From Streptomyces rapamycinicus NRRL 5491 (lineage in GTDB: Bacteria; Actinomycetota; Actinomycetes; Streptomycetales; Streptomycetaceae): a DNA stretch of 64,000 nt. The position numbers and the translations under genes are program-made. The notes below the pieces were generated by a model. That model made no database searches and was not told the origin of the DNA. It saw only the letters and a program-made list of their open reading frames with translations. This document shows positions 26,099 to 34,693 of the stretch, piece by piece; positions within the stretch are counted from its first letter, which is position 1, and each line of letters begins with the position of its first letter. Location: positions 2,976,001 to 3,040,000 of the forward strand of contig NZ_CP085193.1 in the NCBI RefSeq assembly GCF_024298965.1, read 5' to 3'.

Positions 26099-26798
26099 TC
26101 ATTCGCCCCGGTCAAAGCGATCCTCGCTATGGCGGCATAGCCCGCATCTATCAGCCGCGCCCGCCGAGGCAGGGGTGGAGCGGCTCGGCCACCAGCCGCG
26201 CCCGCCCAGGTAGGAGTGGAGCAACTCGTCCAGCGCGTCCCGCACCCCCGCCTCCCGGGCCACCGTCAGCAGCGCCTCGGCGAGCACGGACGGAGGATCG
26301 TCCTTGCCGGTGGCCAGGCCGACCCGTGGCCCGCGTACGGGGCCGTCCAACGGCACCACCCGCATCCCGGCGGGAACGCCGAACATGCGCAGCCAGGCGT
26401 GCGAGATCACACTGGACCAGCGCCCGCCGCGGAGGTGTGCGTACAGCCCCGCCACGCCGTCCGACTCGATCGCGGGCGTGGCGGTGGCGCCGTCGGCCGC
26501 GAAGTACCCGTTCATGATGCGGCGGTTGCGCATTCGCGGGACCAGCAGGCACAGGACACTGACCCGGGCCCGTGGATGGCGTTCGCAGAACGGGCTGGTC
26601 AGCAGGGACGCGGCAGGCAGCGCGGTCGGTATGACCCCCAGGCGCAGGGTGCCGGTCAGGCCGCCGCGCAGGGCCGAGAGTTCCTGGAGCAGCGCGTCCC
26701 GCTCGGCCAGGATGCGAGACGTAGCAGGAGGCCGCCGCGCGGGCGAAGTGCCGCTCCCTGGCGAGCGCGACGAGGTACTCCAGCTGACGCAGCAGCAT
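26099..26798 (-). pseudogene. LysR regulator, internally deleted
   Basis: MLLRQLEYLVALARERHFAR followed by AAASCYVS is the start of a LysR helix-turn-helix. The reading then continues in another frame with RILAERDALLQELSALRGGL, TGTLRLGVIPTALPAASLL and the effector domain (GLYAHLRGGRWSSVISHAWL, VPAGMRVVPLDGPVRGP). About 45 residues of the DNA-binding domain and linker are gone. The 3' end carries a 41 bp tandem duplication. It probably once controlled the neighbouring formate dehydrogenase gene. Confidence 0.8.
26152..26232. repeat. 41 bp imperfect tandem duplication at the lysR 3' end
   Basis: CAGCCGCGCCCGCC starts at 26152 and again at 26193. The two about 40 bp units differ at six positions. 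The duplication moves the original LGGRG-stop out of frame and adds an extra tail to the decayed LysR reading frame. Confidence 0.75.
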
Positions 26799-26864
26799 GC
26801 ACGGCCTCCGTGGGAAGCGAGGGACCCTTACGCCCGGCGCGCCGCCGAGGGCCGCCGGGGACGG

Positions 26865-27572
26865 TCACAAGGTGAGCAGTTGCTCGTGGAACCCGCCGAA
26901 CCCCCGCTCCCGGTCGATGAGGTGGATCTCCAGGATCCAGTGGCAGCGACGCCCGGTCTTGTCGGTGCGCCGCAGTGGTGTGCCGTTGCCGGGCGTGATG
27001 TACGACTCCACGTCCGCGCCGCCGATCGTCTCGTGCGGGAACTCCCCGACCAGATGCCCCGCGTGCCAGCCGCCCAGCTCCCAGCCGGCCTCGGCGGCCA
27101 GGCGGCCGACCTCGGCGTGCAGCCGCTCGCCGGTGATCTCCGGGTCGCCCTCGAAGAAGGCCTTCCCGGCGGCGAACACCCTGGGCAGATCGTCCCGCAG
27201 CCGGTGCTTGCCCGGGTCGTCGCCGAGGACGAACGTCCTTCCGAAGTCCGCCTCGTACTCCTCGAAGATCGGTCCGAAGTCGGCGAACGCGATGTCGTCC
27301 GTGCCGATCACCCGGTCGGGCGGATTCTCCCGGTACGGCAGGAGGGTGTTCGGCCCCGAGCGCACGATCCGCTTGTGCCAGTGCCGGGTCGCACCGAACA
27401 TCTCGTTCGCCAGGTCCCGGATCCGGTCGCTGACCGCCCGCTCCCCCTCCCCGGGCGCCACCAGCCCGCGCTCCTCGATCTCCGCGAAGAGCCGCACGGC
27501 CTTCGCCTGGGCATCCACCAGCCGTGCCGCGCGGGTTCCTTCGTCGTCAGCCATGGGGCCGAACGTAGCCAT
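26865..27572 (-). CDS. M24-family (Xaa-Pro aminopeptidase-like) metallopeptidase
   Basis: 235 residues if ATG at 27572 is used (GGAAG eight bases upstream); ATG at 27554 is the alternative. IAFADFGPIFEEYEADFGRT is the pita-bread metal region with two Asp positions, WHAGHLVGEFPHE carries the His, and HWILEIHLIDRERGFGGFHE the two late acidic residues. It lacks the N-terminal creatinase domain, so it is the short single-domain form. The substrate is unknown. Confidence 0.8.
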   Translation of the reverse strand: MATFGPMADDEGTRAARLVDAQAKAVRLFAEIEERGLVAPGEGERAVSDRIRDLANEMFGATRHWHKRIVRSGPNTLLPYRENPPDRVIGTDDIAFADFGPIFEEYEADFGRTFVLGDDPGKHRLRDDLPRVFAAGKAFFEGDPEITGERLHAEVGRLAAEAGWELGGWHAGHLVGEFPHETIGGADVESYITPGNGTPLRRTDKTGRRCHWILEIHLIDRERGFGGFHEQLLTL

Positions 27573-27612
27573 CTGGATCACTTCCGGCAACGCGGGCCCG
27601 CCGAGTTTCGCG

Positions 27613-28077
27613 TCAGGTCAGGCTGTGGCGTGCGACGGTGAGAAACTCCGCCTTGAACGGCTCAAGGCGCTCGCCCAGGCTCCCCTCCCCCCGTTCCTGC
27701 CAGACCGCTTGGTTGAGGGCGCGGGCGTAGGCGGCTGTCGGCGCGTGAAGACCGGGGGCGCACAGCAACTCGACGCCCTTCTCGGCTATGCGCAGTCCGT
27801 CCATCGCCGGTCTGGCCGTCGCGTACCACTCATCGCCGACATCCCATCGCGGCGGCCGCGCATGCGCCACGCCCTCGGCCTCCAAGGCGCACCGGATGAA
27901 CTCCAGCAGGGTCCTGATCTGCTCGGCACGCCGCTCCTCCACCAGCGTCGCGGCCCGTCTCCGCCCCTCGGCCCGTTCGGCCGCTCGCTGCGTCGTGCGC
28001 TGGGTCAGATAGGTCAGCGCACCACCCACGGCCACACCGGCCATCGAAATCGCCGGGGTCCACAAGTCTCCTGCCAT
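27613..28077 (-). CDS. Hypothetical membrane-anchored protein
   Basis: 154 residues. One N-terminal hydrophobic segment (AISMAGVAVGGALTYLTQRT) is followed by a charged, Arg/Glu/Ala-rich helix that looks like a coiled coil (about residues 28-65), then a soluble tail with PRWDVGDEWYATARPAMDGL. I recognise no catalytic motif. Short proteins of this layout are common between Streptomyces genes. It stands between the M24 peptidase gene and an alpha/beta hydrolase, both on the same strand. Confidence 0.65.
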   Translation of the reverse strand: MAGDLWTPAISMAGVAVGGALTYLTQRTTQRAAERAEGRRRAATLVEERRAEQIRTLLEFIRCALEAEGVAHARPPRWDVGDEWYATARPAMDGLRIAEKGVELLCAPGLHAPTAAYARALNQAVWQERGEGSLGERLEPFKAEFLTVARHSLT

Positions 28078-28204
28078 GGCCGACTACTACCAGCCCGCGC
28101 CCGCCGGCCGCCGCTGTGCGGATGTGCTCGCTCACGGGTTCCACGGGCGCGGAGTGATACTCGTGCGGTCGGACGACGGCCGTCAAACTCCGCGAGCTGT
28201 GCGG

Positions 28205-28972
28205 CTACTCCTGGTCCAGTGAGGCCCAGAAGCGGGTCAGAACCTCGGCACCACGGCGCGGGTCATGCGTCATCCACCAGTGGCCCAGCCCGTCGAGGAC
28301 CTCCACCCGGGCACCGGCCCGGCGCGCACCGCGGCGGCGCTGTTCGACGGTCCCGACCACGTGGTCCTCGGTGGCGAGCACCACGAGCCCCGGCCGCCGG
28401 GCCGCGTTCTCCAGGTCCCGGCCGAGTTCGTTCATCACCGGTCGCGTGGCGGAGGTGTAGAGCGCGATCACGGCCCGGCCCATCGCCTCGTTCTGGCCCT
28501 CGGCGACCCGTTCGGCCACCGCCTCGCCCATCCCCCGCTCGACGAGCGTCGCGATCCGCCGCTCCAGGGGCGCGCCGAAGCGTTCGGCCACATCGGCCTC
28601 TCCGACTCCCGGGGTCTGCCATCGCTGGGCGAGCTCATGCCAGACGTAGTCGGGATCGTAGACCCCGATCGTGTCGCTGACCCAGCTGCGCACGAGGTCC
28701 GGGCGGCTCATGACCGCGTTGAGGACGTGTCCGCCGCCCCAGTCGTGGCCCACCAGGTCGACGGGCTCGGTGAAGCGGGTCAGCTCGCCGATCAGCCAGT
28801 CGCGATACTCCAGGACGGTCGCCCCGAACCCGGTCGGCAGCGGTGCGCCGAACCCGGGCGGGGACAGCCGGACCAGGCCGTCCGGAGCCGCACCGGCGGC
28901 CTCCAGTTCGGCGATCAGGAGGTCCCAGACGGCCGCCGTCTCGGGGTTGCCGTGCACGAAGACGGCGGGCAT
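28205..28972 (-). CDS. Alpha/beta hydrolase with Asp nucleophile (epoxide hydrolase/dehalogenase-like)
   Basis: 255 residues. VFVHGNPETAAVWDLLIAEL gives the HGNP oxyanion loop, VDLVGHDWGGGHVLN places Asp at the nucleophile elbow (GHDWGG), and GLGHWWMTHDPRRGAEVL provides the late His. Asp as nucleophile is characteristic of epoxide hydrolases and haloalkane dehalogenases. Its start codon overlaps the end of the DUF1330 gene as ATGA (28972), so the two are translationally coupled. Confidence 0.85.
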   Translation of the reverse strand: MPAVFVHGNPETAAVWDLLIAELEAAGAAPDGLVRLSPPGFGAPLPTGFGATVLEYRDWLIGELTRFTEPVDLVGHDWGGGHVLNAVMSRPDLVRSWVSDTIGVYDPDYVWHELAQRWQTPGVGEADVAERFGAPLERRIATLVERGMGEAVAERVAEGQNEAMGRAVIALYTSATRPVMNELGRDLENAARRPGLVVLATEDHVVGTVEQRRRGARRAGARVEVLDGLGHWWMTHDPRRGAEVLTRFWASLDQE

Positions 28973-29349
28973 CAGGCCACTCCCCCCTGGATCGGAACGG
29001 TGGGTTGCAGGACCGATTCCACCAGCGCCTCCGCACGGAGATGGGCCACCGCCCGATAGTCGGGGTCACGGGCCATGTCGGCGAACGCCTGGCGGCTGGG
29101 GTAGCGCACCAGGAGCACCGCGTCCCATGCCTGCCCGTCCTCGGCGACCAGAGCACGGCCGCCGTTCCCCAGGTACTCCACCCGCAGTCCGTACCGCCCG
29201 TGGATCTCCGAGCCCAGCGCCTCCGTGTAGCGCTGGTAGCTCTCGCGGCCACCGTCGGGGCGGAACCGCAGCAGGTTCAGCATCACCACGGGGCCGCCGG
29301 GGTCCTCGGCCAGCAGCGCGTCGAGGGCCCGCTCATCCATATCGATCAC
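28972..29349 (-). CDS. DUF1330 family protein
   Basis: 125 residues from GTG at 29349, five bases after AGGAGG. The ferredoxin-like DUF1330/NIPSNAP-type pattern is clear: GPVVMLNLLRFRPDG, SYQRYTEALGSEIHGRYG, WDAVLLVRYPSRQAFADM and DPDYRAVAHLRAEALVES. Such dimeric alpha-beta barrels are found in monooxygenase or cyclase contexts, often without known chemistry. It is the first gene of a coupled pair with the Asp-nucleophile hydrolase. A dyad at 29382-29405 lies upstream. Confidence 0.85.
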   Translation of the reverse strand: MIDMDERALDALLAEDPGGPVVMLNLLRFRPDGGRESYQRYTEALGSEIHGRYGLRVEYLGNGGRALVAEDGQAWDAVLLVRYPSRQAFADMARDPDYRAVAHLRAEALVESVLQPTVPIQGGVA

Positions 29350-29381
29350 CAAAGCCTCCTTCAGATGAAGAGCAGCCTATA

Positions 29382-29405
29382 AACTTGTTGGTCAACACGC
29401 AAGTT
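29382..29405 (-). promoter_or_regulatory. Operator-like dyad upstream of the DUF1330/hydrolase pair
   Basis: AACTTG and CAAGTT flank a 12-base centre that itself contains TTGGTCAA. The arrangement sits about 33-56 bp before the GTG start and could bind a MarR-, HxlR- or TetR-type repressor. No such regulator is adjacent, so the site is a prediction from symmetry alone. Confidence 0.35.
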
Positions 29406-29506
29406 AATCGGGCCGGCCGGACCGGCCCGAGCCCGGGACACACGCCGTCCGCCGGGACACACGCCGTCCGCCGCGCCATGCGGTGGAAATGAAGACGGGG
29501 CCAAGG

Positions 29507-29528
29507 CTTTCCCACCGGTTCACCAACG
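29507..29528 (+). promoter_or_regulatory. PHO-box-like direct repeat
   Basis: Two 11-base units, CTTTCCCACCG and GTTCACCAACG, lie in tandem 65 bp before the alkaline phosphatase start. The second fits the PhoP unit described in Streptomyces (G-G/T-TCAYYYR-G/C); the first is weaker. The neighbouring gene is exactly the kind PhoP controls under phosphate starvation. Confidence 0.45.
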
Positions 29529-29592
29529 CCTGATGGTTTGGGGTCCGTTGTCATCAGCACCTGTCGTCCTGACGTTTCAAGGAGTTGCTCCT

Positions 29593-30948
29593 ATGCACAG
29601 ACCCTCCCGTCGTCACCTCACCCTCGCCACGGCCACGGTTGTCGCGGCTGCCGCCGTGGCCGCCACCACCTCCGCCGGCGCCTTCGACAGCACGGAGCAG
29701 GCCCGGAGCGCCATCAAGGGCGGGAAGGCGAGGAACGTCATCCTGCTGATCGGCGACGGCATGGGTGACTCGGAGATGACGCTGGCCCGTGACTACACGG
29801 TCGGGGCCGACGGCCGGCTGAACCTGGACAAGTTCCCGCTCACCGGCGCCTACACCACCTACGCGGTCCACGCCGACGGCACCCCGGACTACGTCACCGA
29901 CTCCGCCGCCAGCGGCACCGGCTGGGCGACCGGCCACAAGACCGTCAACGGACGCATCTCCAAGACGCCGGGCACCGACAAGGCCGTGCCGACGATCCTG
30001 GAGCTCGCGCAGAAGAACGGATACGCCACCGGCAGCGTCACCACCTCCGAGCTCACCGACGCCACCCCCGCGGTGCTCGCCTCCCACGCCACCGACCGCT
30101 CCTGCCAGGGCCCGGCCGACATGGCCAAGTGCCCCGCCGACACGATCGCCGCGGGCGGCCCCGGCTCGATCGCCGAACAGTCCGTGAACCACAAGGTCGA
30201 CGTCCTCCTCGGCGGTGGCAAGGCACGGTTCGACCAGAAGGTCACCGACGGCACCTTCAAGGGCATGACCGTCACCGAGCAGGCACGGAAGCTCGGCTAC
30301 CAGGTGGTCACCGACGACGCGGGCATGAAGAACGCCAAGCCCGGCAAGCCCGTACTGGGCCTGTTCGCCTCCGGCAACGTTCCGGTGGAATGGACCGGCA
30401 AGGCGGCCGCGGCCGGCGGAACGGCCCCTCAGCGGTGCGTGACCTCCAACTCCGGCCGCCCGGCGGCCACGCCGAGCCTGGCCGACTCCGCCACCAAGGC
30501 GATCCAGCTGCTGGAGGCCAAGCGGAAGCACTCCGAGAACGGCTTCTTCCTCCAGGTCGAGGGCGCCTCCATCGACAAGCAGGACCACGCGGCCGACCCG
30601 TGCGGCCAGATCGGCGAGACCGCCGCCTTCGACCGCGCGGTGAAGGTGGCCCGCGACTACGCCGCCAAACACCCGGACACCCTCGTGGTCACCACCGCCG
30701 ACCACGGCCACACCAGCCAGATCGTGCCGCTGGAGGCCACCCCGCCCGGCCTGTCCTCCACCCTCGTCACCGATGAGGGCCGGCAGCTCAAGGTCAACTA
30801 CTCCACCAACACCCCGGGGCAGTCCCAGGAGCACACCGGCACCCAGGTACGCATCGCCGCCCAGGGGCCCGAGGCGTACCGCGTCCTCGGGGTGACCAAC
30901 CAGACCGACCTGTTCACCACCGTCCGCGAGGCCCTGCGCCTGCGCTGA
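29593..30948 (+). CDS. Tat-secreted alkaline phosphatase (PhoA-type fold)
   Basis: 451 residues from ATG at 29593, eight bases after AAGGAG. A twin-arginine signal (SRRHLTLATATVV) precedes the mature enzyme. NVILLIGDGMGDSEM supplies the first metal Asp, TPDYVTDSAASGTGWATG contains the phosphorylated Ser (DSAASGT), GFFLQVEGASIDKQDHAAD the Mg/Zn ligands, and TLVVTTADHGHTSQ the Asp-His pair. The His near QEHTGTQV is the last zinc ligand. The product would release phosphate from organic esters outside the cell. A PHO-box-like repeat upstream and a strong terminator downstream mark a single-gene unit. Confidence 0.93.
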   Translation: MHRPSRRHLTLATATVVAAAAVAATTSAGAFDSTEQARSAIKGGKARNVILLIGDGMGDSEMTLARDYTVGADGRLNLDKFPLTGAYTTYAVHADGTPDYVTDSAASGTGWATGHKTVNGRISKTPGTDKAVPTILELAQKNGYATGSVTTSELTDATPAVLASHATDRSCQGPADMAKCPADTIAAGGPGSIAEQSVNHKVDVLLGGGKARFDQKVTDGTFKGMTVTEQARKLGYQVVTDDAGMKNAKPGKPVLGLFASGNVPVEWTGKAAAAGGTAPQRCVTSNSGRPAATPSLADSATKAIQLLEAKRKHSENGFFLQVEGASIDKQDHAADPCGQIGETAAFDRAVKVARDYAAKHPDTLVVTTADHGHTSQIVPLEATPPGLSSTLVTDEGRQLKVNYSTNTPGQSQEHTGTQVRIAAQGPEAYRVLGVTNQTDLFTTVREALRLR

Positions 30949-30956
30949 CCGCGCAC

Positions 30957-30995
30957 GCCGGGGAGGGGGCGCCGTGGCGGCACCCCCTCCCCGGC
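30957..30995 (+). terminator. Strong GC-rich hairpin after the alkaline phosphatase gene
   Basis: GCCGGGGAGGGGGCGCC (30957-30973) pairs with GGCACCCCCTCCCCGGC (30979-30995) across a five-base loop, with one mismatch in a 17 bp stem. It begins nine bases after the stop codon. No U-tract follows, which is normal for Streptomyces terminators. Confidence 0.85.
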
Positions 30996-31164
30996 ATGCG
31001 CCACCTCACCGTCCCAACTCGCGGTGGGCAGCACGGTGCTCGGCGCGCTGGGCGCGCTCGACCGTGGCCACGGCCAAGGGCTCTCGAAGCCGGTGTCGGC
31101 CCAGCTCTTGAAGATGGCCGGAAGCGATTCCGTGGCATCTTGGCGGCGAGCCATGGGCGCCACG

Positions 31165-31425
31165 GGCAACCACGTCCAGGCCGGCATCACGCTGACCAAG
31201 TACGAGGACCACGCCAAACCGTCGCCGGAGGCCTTCGCGGCCCCCGACGGGCAGCGCCTGGTCGCGGCGGAGTTCACGATCCTCAGCACCGGCGACGCCA
31301 CCTACGACGGCCCCGGCAACCTGGGGGCGAAGGTCATCGACTCGGCCGGGAAGGTGTACGCCGGTAAGCCCGGCGACCCCACCGCCGGTGAGTCCCTGGA
31401 CCTCACCGTGATCCTCCAGCCGACC
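31165..31425 (+). pseudogene. DUF4352-like (Ig-fold) protein remnant
   Basis: An open stretch reads VQAGITLTKYEDHAKPSPEA, APDGQRLVAAEFTILSTGDA and GAKVIDSAGKVYAGKPGD, close to the core of DUF4352/telokin-like lipoproteins. Neither an N-terminal lipoprotein signal nor the normal C-terminal strand set is present, and the frame runs on into unrelated sequence. It is a truncated domain in the 600 bp gap after the phosphatase. I see nothing else convincing in that gap. Confidence 0.45.
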
Positions 31426-31551
31426 TGTGTTTGTCACCCACCGCCGCCCAGGTCCGGCCAAAGTTGTCGGCCCGCGAGACGTGTGCCCGGACACCGGGCC
31501 GGCCCGGTCGCCAACCCCATTGCCCTGCGCAAGCGGCTGCTGCGGGCGTCC

Positions 31552-32616
31552 TCACCGGCCCAGGTGCGCTTCGATGAAGGAGTAGTCGTCCGCCGTGGGA
31601 ACGATCCGGTCCAGGATGAAGCCGGCGCTGGAGAACAGCTCCTGCCACTCGGCCGCGTCGCGCTCCTTCCCGGTGGTGAGGGCGAGCATGGTCAGGTCGA
31701 TCAGCTTGGTGGCGTGCGGTTCGTCGCCGGGCGGCACCACGCCTTCGATGACAACGAGCCGTGCACCGGGCGCCGCGGACTCCTTGACGGACTCGAGGAT
31801 GCGCACGCAGGAGGCGTCGTCCCAGTCGTGCAGGATCGCCGCCATCACATAGACATCGGCTGACGGCACCGAGACGAAGAAGTCACCTGCGACGACGTCA
31901 ATGCGCTCGGCCATCCCGCACTCCTCGATCTTCTTCCGCGCGCCCGGAAGGATCTCGGGCAGGTCGAAGAGGATTCCTCGGCGTGCGGGCTCGGAAGCAA
32001 GGAGACGGCTCAGAATCGTGCCGTCGGCGCCACCGATGTCGGCAACGACGTCACCCGCGGGAAGCCGGTAGCCGTGGAACATCCGGTCGCGCATCCCACC
32101 GACGAGGCCGGCCATGCCCCTGTTCTGCAGCTCGGCCATGCGGGGATCCGCGACGATCCAGTCGAAGAACGGCTTCCCGAAGTAATGCTGGGCGGCCGGC
32201 TCTCCGGTGTGCACGGTGTGCAGAATCTCGCTGAACGGCAGATAGTGCGTCTCCATCCAGTACAGCGCGACGTCCCTGAGCGAGTCCGGACGCCGAGTGG
32301 ACAGAGTGGCGCCAAGGGGTGTCAGCTCCACCATGTCCTCGTTCGGCTGATGGAAGATGCCGAGCGGGGCGAGGCTCCGAACGATCCGGCGCAGCATCTC
32401 GGGCCGCGCACCGCACCGCGCGGCCAGCTCCGCGACCGCGATGGGTCCGTCCTCGAGTTGTGAGGCGACATCCAACTTGGCGATCACATAAAGCGCCTGG
32501 GAGATCTGGAACCCCGCGAGGAGCTGAAGCATCTGCAGCGAAGGCGGCGGTTCGTGCGGCGCCTCGGTACCGTCCGTGTATTGCGGTTGGGTCTTTTGCA
32601 TCGTGATTTTTTCCAT
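31552..32616 (-). CDS. SAM-dependent O-methyltransferase (small-molecule type)
   Basis: 354 residues from ATG at 32616 (ATG at 32601 also possible). The N-terminal dimerisation helices ([39 protein letters not shown]) precede the Rossmann fold with [40 protein letters not shown] and [25 protein letters not shown] contains the catalytic His of plant- and antibiotic-type O-methyltransferases (methyltransferase family 2). It lies beside a LuxR regulator, a cupin and a propeller protein, suggesting a small modification or signalling cluster. Confidence 0.88.
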   Translation of the reverse strand: MEKITMQKTQPQYTDGTEAPHEPPPSLQMLQLLAGFQISQALYVIAKLDVASQLEDGPIAVAELAARCGARPEMLRRIVRSLAPLGIFHQPNEDMVELTPLGATLSTRRPDSLRDVALYWMETHYLPFSEILHTVHTGEPAAQHYFGKPFFDWIVADPRMAELQNRGMAGLVGGMRDRMFHGYRLPAGDVVADIGGADGTILSRLLASEPARRGILFDLPEILPGARKKIEECGMAERIDVVAGDFFVSVPSADVYVMAAILHDWDDASCVRILESVKESAAPGARLVVIEGVVPPGDEPHATKLIDLTMLALTTGKERDAAEWQELFSSAGFILDRIVPTADDYSFIEAHLGR

Positions 32617-32843
32617 CGATCGATCGAGAACAGCCAAGCGGTGCCTGGCCAGTTGGCGACGGGCGCCGCACGAGTCTTGGATTGGTGAACCTACGGGCGG
32701 GCAGGTGTGAGCGCCAGGTTCATCGGGCCGGAAGATTGCGGAATAAATTCTGGCTGGGCCGGTCTCGCCCGATGCGCCACGCCCAAGCACCGAAATCACA
32801 TCACCACGAGCCGAGCCGAGCCGCCAGCGGTTTCAGTACGCCT

Positions 32844-33881
32844 TCATCGCCGCCGGGTCCGCGGCGGATTGCCGTCCGCGGACGGAATACCAAGGGCGCG
32901 CGCCACCAACTGCCCTCGGCTGCGCACGCCGAACTTGGCGAAGATCGACTTCAGATGATCCTGCACGGTGTATTGGGACATGGTCAGGGCGGAGGCGATT
33001 CCGACCGACGACCGACCGGAGATCACCTGTTCCAGGATCTCCTGCTCCCGCGCCGTCAGCTCGTACGCACGGGCCAGTGTTCGGGTGATGTCGGAGAGCG
33101 GTGTCGGCTGGATGACGATCGAGGCGCCACTGTCCGGCTCCCCGTTCAGCGTCGAACCCCACAACGACAGCCAACGTCCGGTGCGGTCCCGCACCCGCAG
33201 ATACGCCTCTTCGCCCCGCCCGGCTCGGGCGGCCGCCGCCACCTCGTGGAGGGGCAGCGTGCCGAGCCCGTGCAGCCAGTACCGCGCCGTCTCATTGGCG
33301 ACCACGGTGCGGCCGACCTGGTCGAGCACAAGCACGCCCGGGCCGGGCACGCCCTGTGCCGCGGGCGGCGACGTGTTGACGCAGGCGCGGCGCAGGGCTA
33401 CCGCGACCGGCCGTGACAGCGCGCCTACCAGCGACGCCTCCCGCGGAGTGAAGTCCGTCCGCTCCCCCCGCCGGAACAAGGACACCGCGCCCCAGCACTC
33501 ACCGTCCACCAGGAAGACGGCACGCAGTTCGTGCTCGGCATTGATGATCGGCAAGACCGTGTGGAAGCGGAGGCTCCTGCGCGGATCACCGCCCGCGCTG
33601 CGGCTGAGAATTCCGACCGTGCGTCCAGTCCGCGCCAGATCGGCGAACTTGTCCACGTCGGCCTCGATGTACTCGTTATACGACGCGAGCGCCGCGTTAC
33701 CGGGCGGGATTCCTGCGGAGATGTCATCAGTGATGAGCAGCGTCCACGGGTCGATGGTGCCGAAACAGAACGCGTCGCAGCGGACGTCCTGGCGCAACCG
33801 GGCCATCACCTGGGAACGCAGCGTCCGCGAGTCCAGGCCGAGCCGGCATATCCCCTCGATGTCGCTCTGCAGCCTGTGCAC
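32844..33881 (-). CDS. LuxR-family regulator with GAF-like sensor
   Basis: 345 residues if GTG at 33881 is used. The frame is open to 34037, but that extension covers a 22 bp tandem repeat and looks non-coding. Residues about 20-180 form a GAF-like region (RQDVRCDAFCFGTIDPWTLL, RAVFLVDGECWGAVSLFRRG), then a PAS-like part (LVLDQVGRTVVANETARYWL). The C-terminal HTH is ELTAREQEILEQVISGRSSV and QYTVQDHLKSIFAKFGVRSR. It is divergent from the cupin gene and downstream of neither partner, so it may control both flanking units. Confidence 0.85.
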   Translation of the reverse strand: MHRLQSDIEGICRLGLDSRTLRSQVMARLRQDVRCDAFCFGTIDPWTLLITDDISAGIPPGNAALASYNEYIEADVDKFADLARTGRTVGILSRSAGGDPRRSLRFHTVLPIINAEHELRAVFLVDGECWGAVSLFRRGERTDFTPREASLVGALSRPVAVALRRACVNTSPPAAQGVPGPGVLVLDQVGRTVVANETARYWLHGLGTLPLHEVAAAARAGRGEEAYLRVRDRTGRWLSLWGSTLNGEPDSGASIVIQPTPLSDITRTLARAYELTAREQEILEQVISGRSSVGIASALTMSQYTVQDHLKSIFAKFGVRSRGQLVARALGIPSADGNPPRTRRR

Positions 33882-33958
33882 CGGGAGAGTGTAAGCGCTG
33901 CTCCCCGAATGATTTTCGGGTCGGGGACGCCAGAGCGCGCGGACAGCAAGCGCCACAA

Positions 33959-34002
33959 CGCCGCGCTCGTCTGCCGCACGCGCCGCGCTCGTCTGCCGCA
34001 CG
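33959..34002. repeat. Exact 22 bp tandem repeat, two copies
   Basis: Positions 33959-33980 and 33981-34002 are identical (CGCCGCGCTCGTCTGCCGCA plus CG). They lie in the luxR-cupin intergenic region, upstream of the chosen luxR start. Confidence 0.85.
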
Positions 34003-34063
34003 CGCCGCCGCGCCGACGCCCTGCGCGCCATGCCCAAGCACCGCGCCCCCTACCAACGCGTTT

Positions 34064-34120
34064 CCCAGATTTCTGGGATTCCAGGAACCGCAGTTCCCGC
34101 ATAGCGTCGATCGAACGATC
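34064..34120. promoter_or_regulatory. Cluster of dyads in the luxR-cupin intergenic region
   Basis: Three to four dyads lie close together: CCCAGA-TT-TCTGGG (34064-34077), TTCC-A-GGAA (34079-34087), GGAAC-CGCA-GTTCC (34084-34097) and GATCG-AA-CGATC (34109-34120). They are 24-80 bp before the cupin start. A related TCGATCGATCGA covers the start of the O-methyltransferase gene (32616-32627). They are plausible binding sites for the adjacent LuxR protein. Confidence 0.4.
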
Positions 34121-34143
34121 AGCCGGAGAGTGAAAGGAACGCA

Positions 34144-34656
34144 GTGAGTTCTCCCTATGTGGCCCAGGTCGGCGAGCATGAGCAACTGGAGTGGCTCGGC
34201 GGTGGGACCATGGAGGTTCTGCTGGACGCCAAGCACACGGGTGGCCATCTGAGCGTGTTCCGATCGATCGTGCCGACCGCTACGGCTTCCCCCGTGCATC
34301 TGCACCCCGACGAGGATGAGATCTTCGTGATGCTGCGCGGCAGCGGGCTGATCTGGGCGGGTGACCGCCGCTTCGAACTCCACGCGGGCGGTGTCGCCTT
34401 CTTGCCCCGCGCCGTTCCTCACGCGTACCGGTTCACCTCGGACGACGTCGAGATGCTCGCGATCGCCACTCCCTCGGGCATGGAGGGTTTCCTCCGCGAT
34501 GCGGGCTGGGACCGATCCCGGCCCAAGCCGCCCGGCTGGGCCGTGACCCCCGAGGCCCTGCGCAGGTCAGCCGCCACCAACGGGCAGGTGGTACTCGGGC
34601 CCCCGCTGGCCACCGACGAGATGATTCCGGCCGCTCTCCTCGATGCGCATCACTGA
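34144..34656 (+). CDS. Cupin-domain protein
   Basis: 170 residues from GTG at 34144 with AAAGGAA six bases upstream. The two cupin motifs are SPVHLHPDEDEIFVMLRGSG (metal His/His/Glu) and PRAVPHAYRFTSDDVEMLAI (the last His). The C-terminal third, PKPPGWAVTPEALRRSAATN, is seen in cupins linked to quercetinase-like or polyketide contexts. It is followed 37 bp later by a propeller protein in the same direction. The chemistry is unknown. Confidence 0.85.
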   Translation: MSSPYVAQVGEHEQLEWLGGGTMEVLLDAKHTGGHLSVFRSIVPTATASPVHLHPDEDEIFVMLRGSGLIWAGDRRFELHAGGVAFLPRAVPHAYRFTSDDVEMLAIATPSGMEGFLRDAGWDRSRPKPPGWAVTPEALRRSAATNGQVVLGPPLATDEMIPAALLDAHH

Positions 34657-34693
34657 CCGGGAACGTATTCAGGGATATGCCGAGCGGAATGCG

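Noticed and set aside
33882..34037. N-terminal extension of the LuxR protein
   Set aside because: It covers a 22 bp tandem repeat and looks like intergenic sequence; GTG 33881 is preferred, though without a strong ribosome site.
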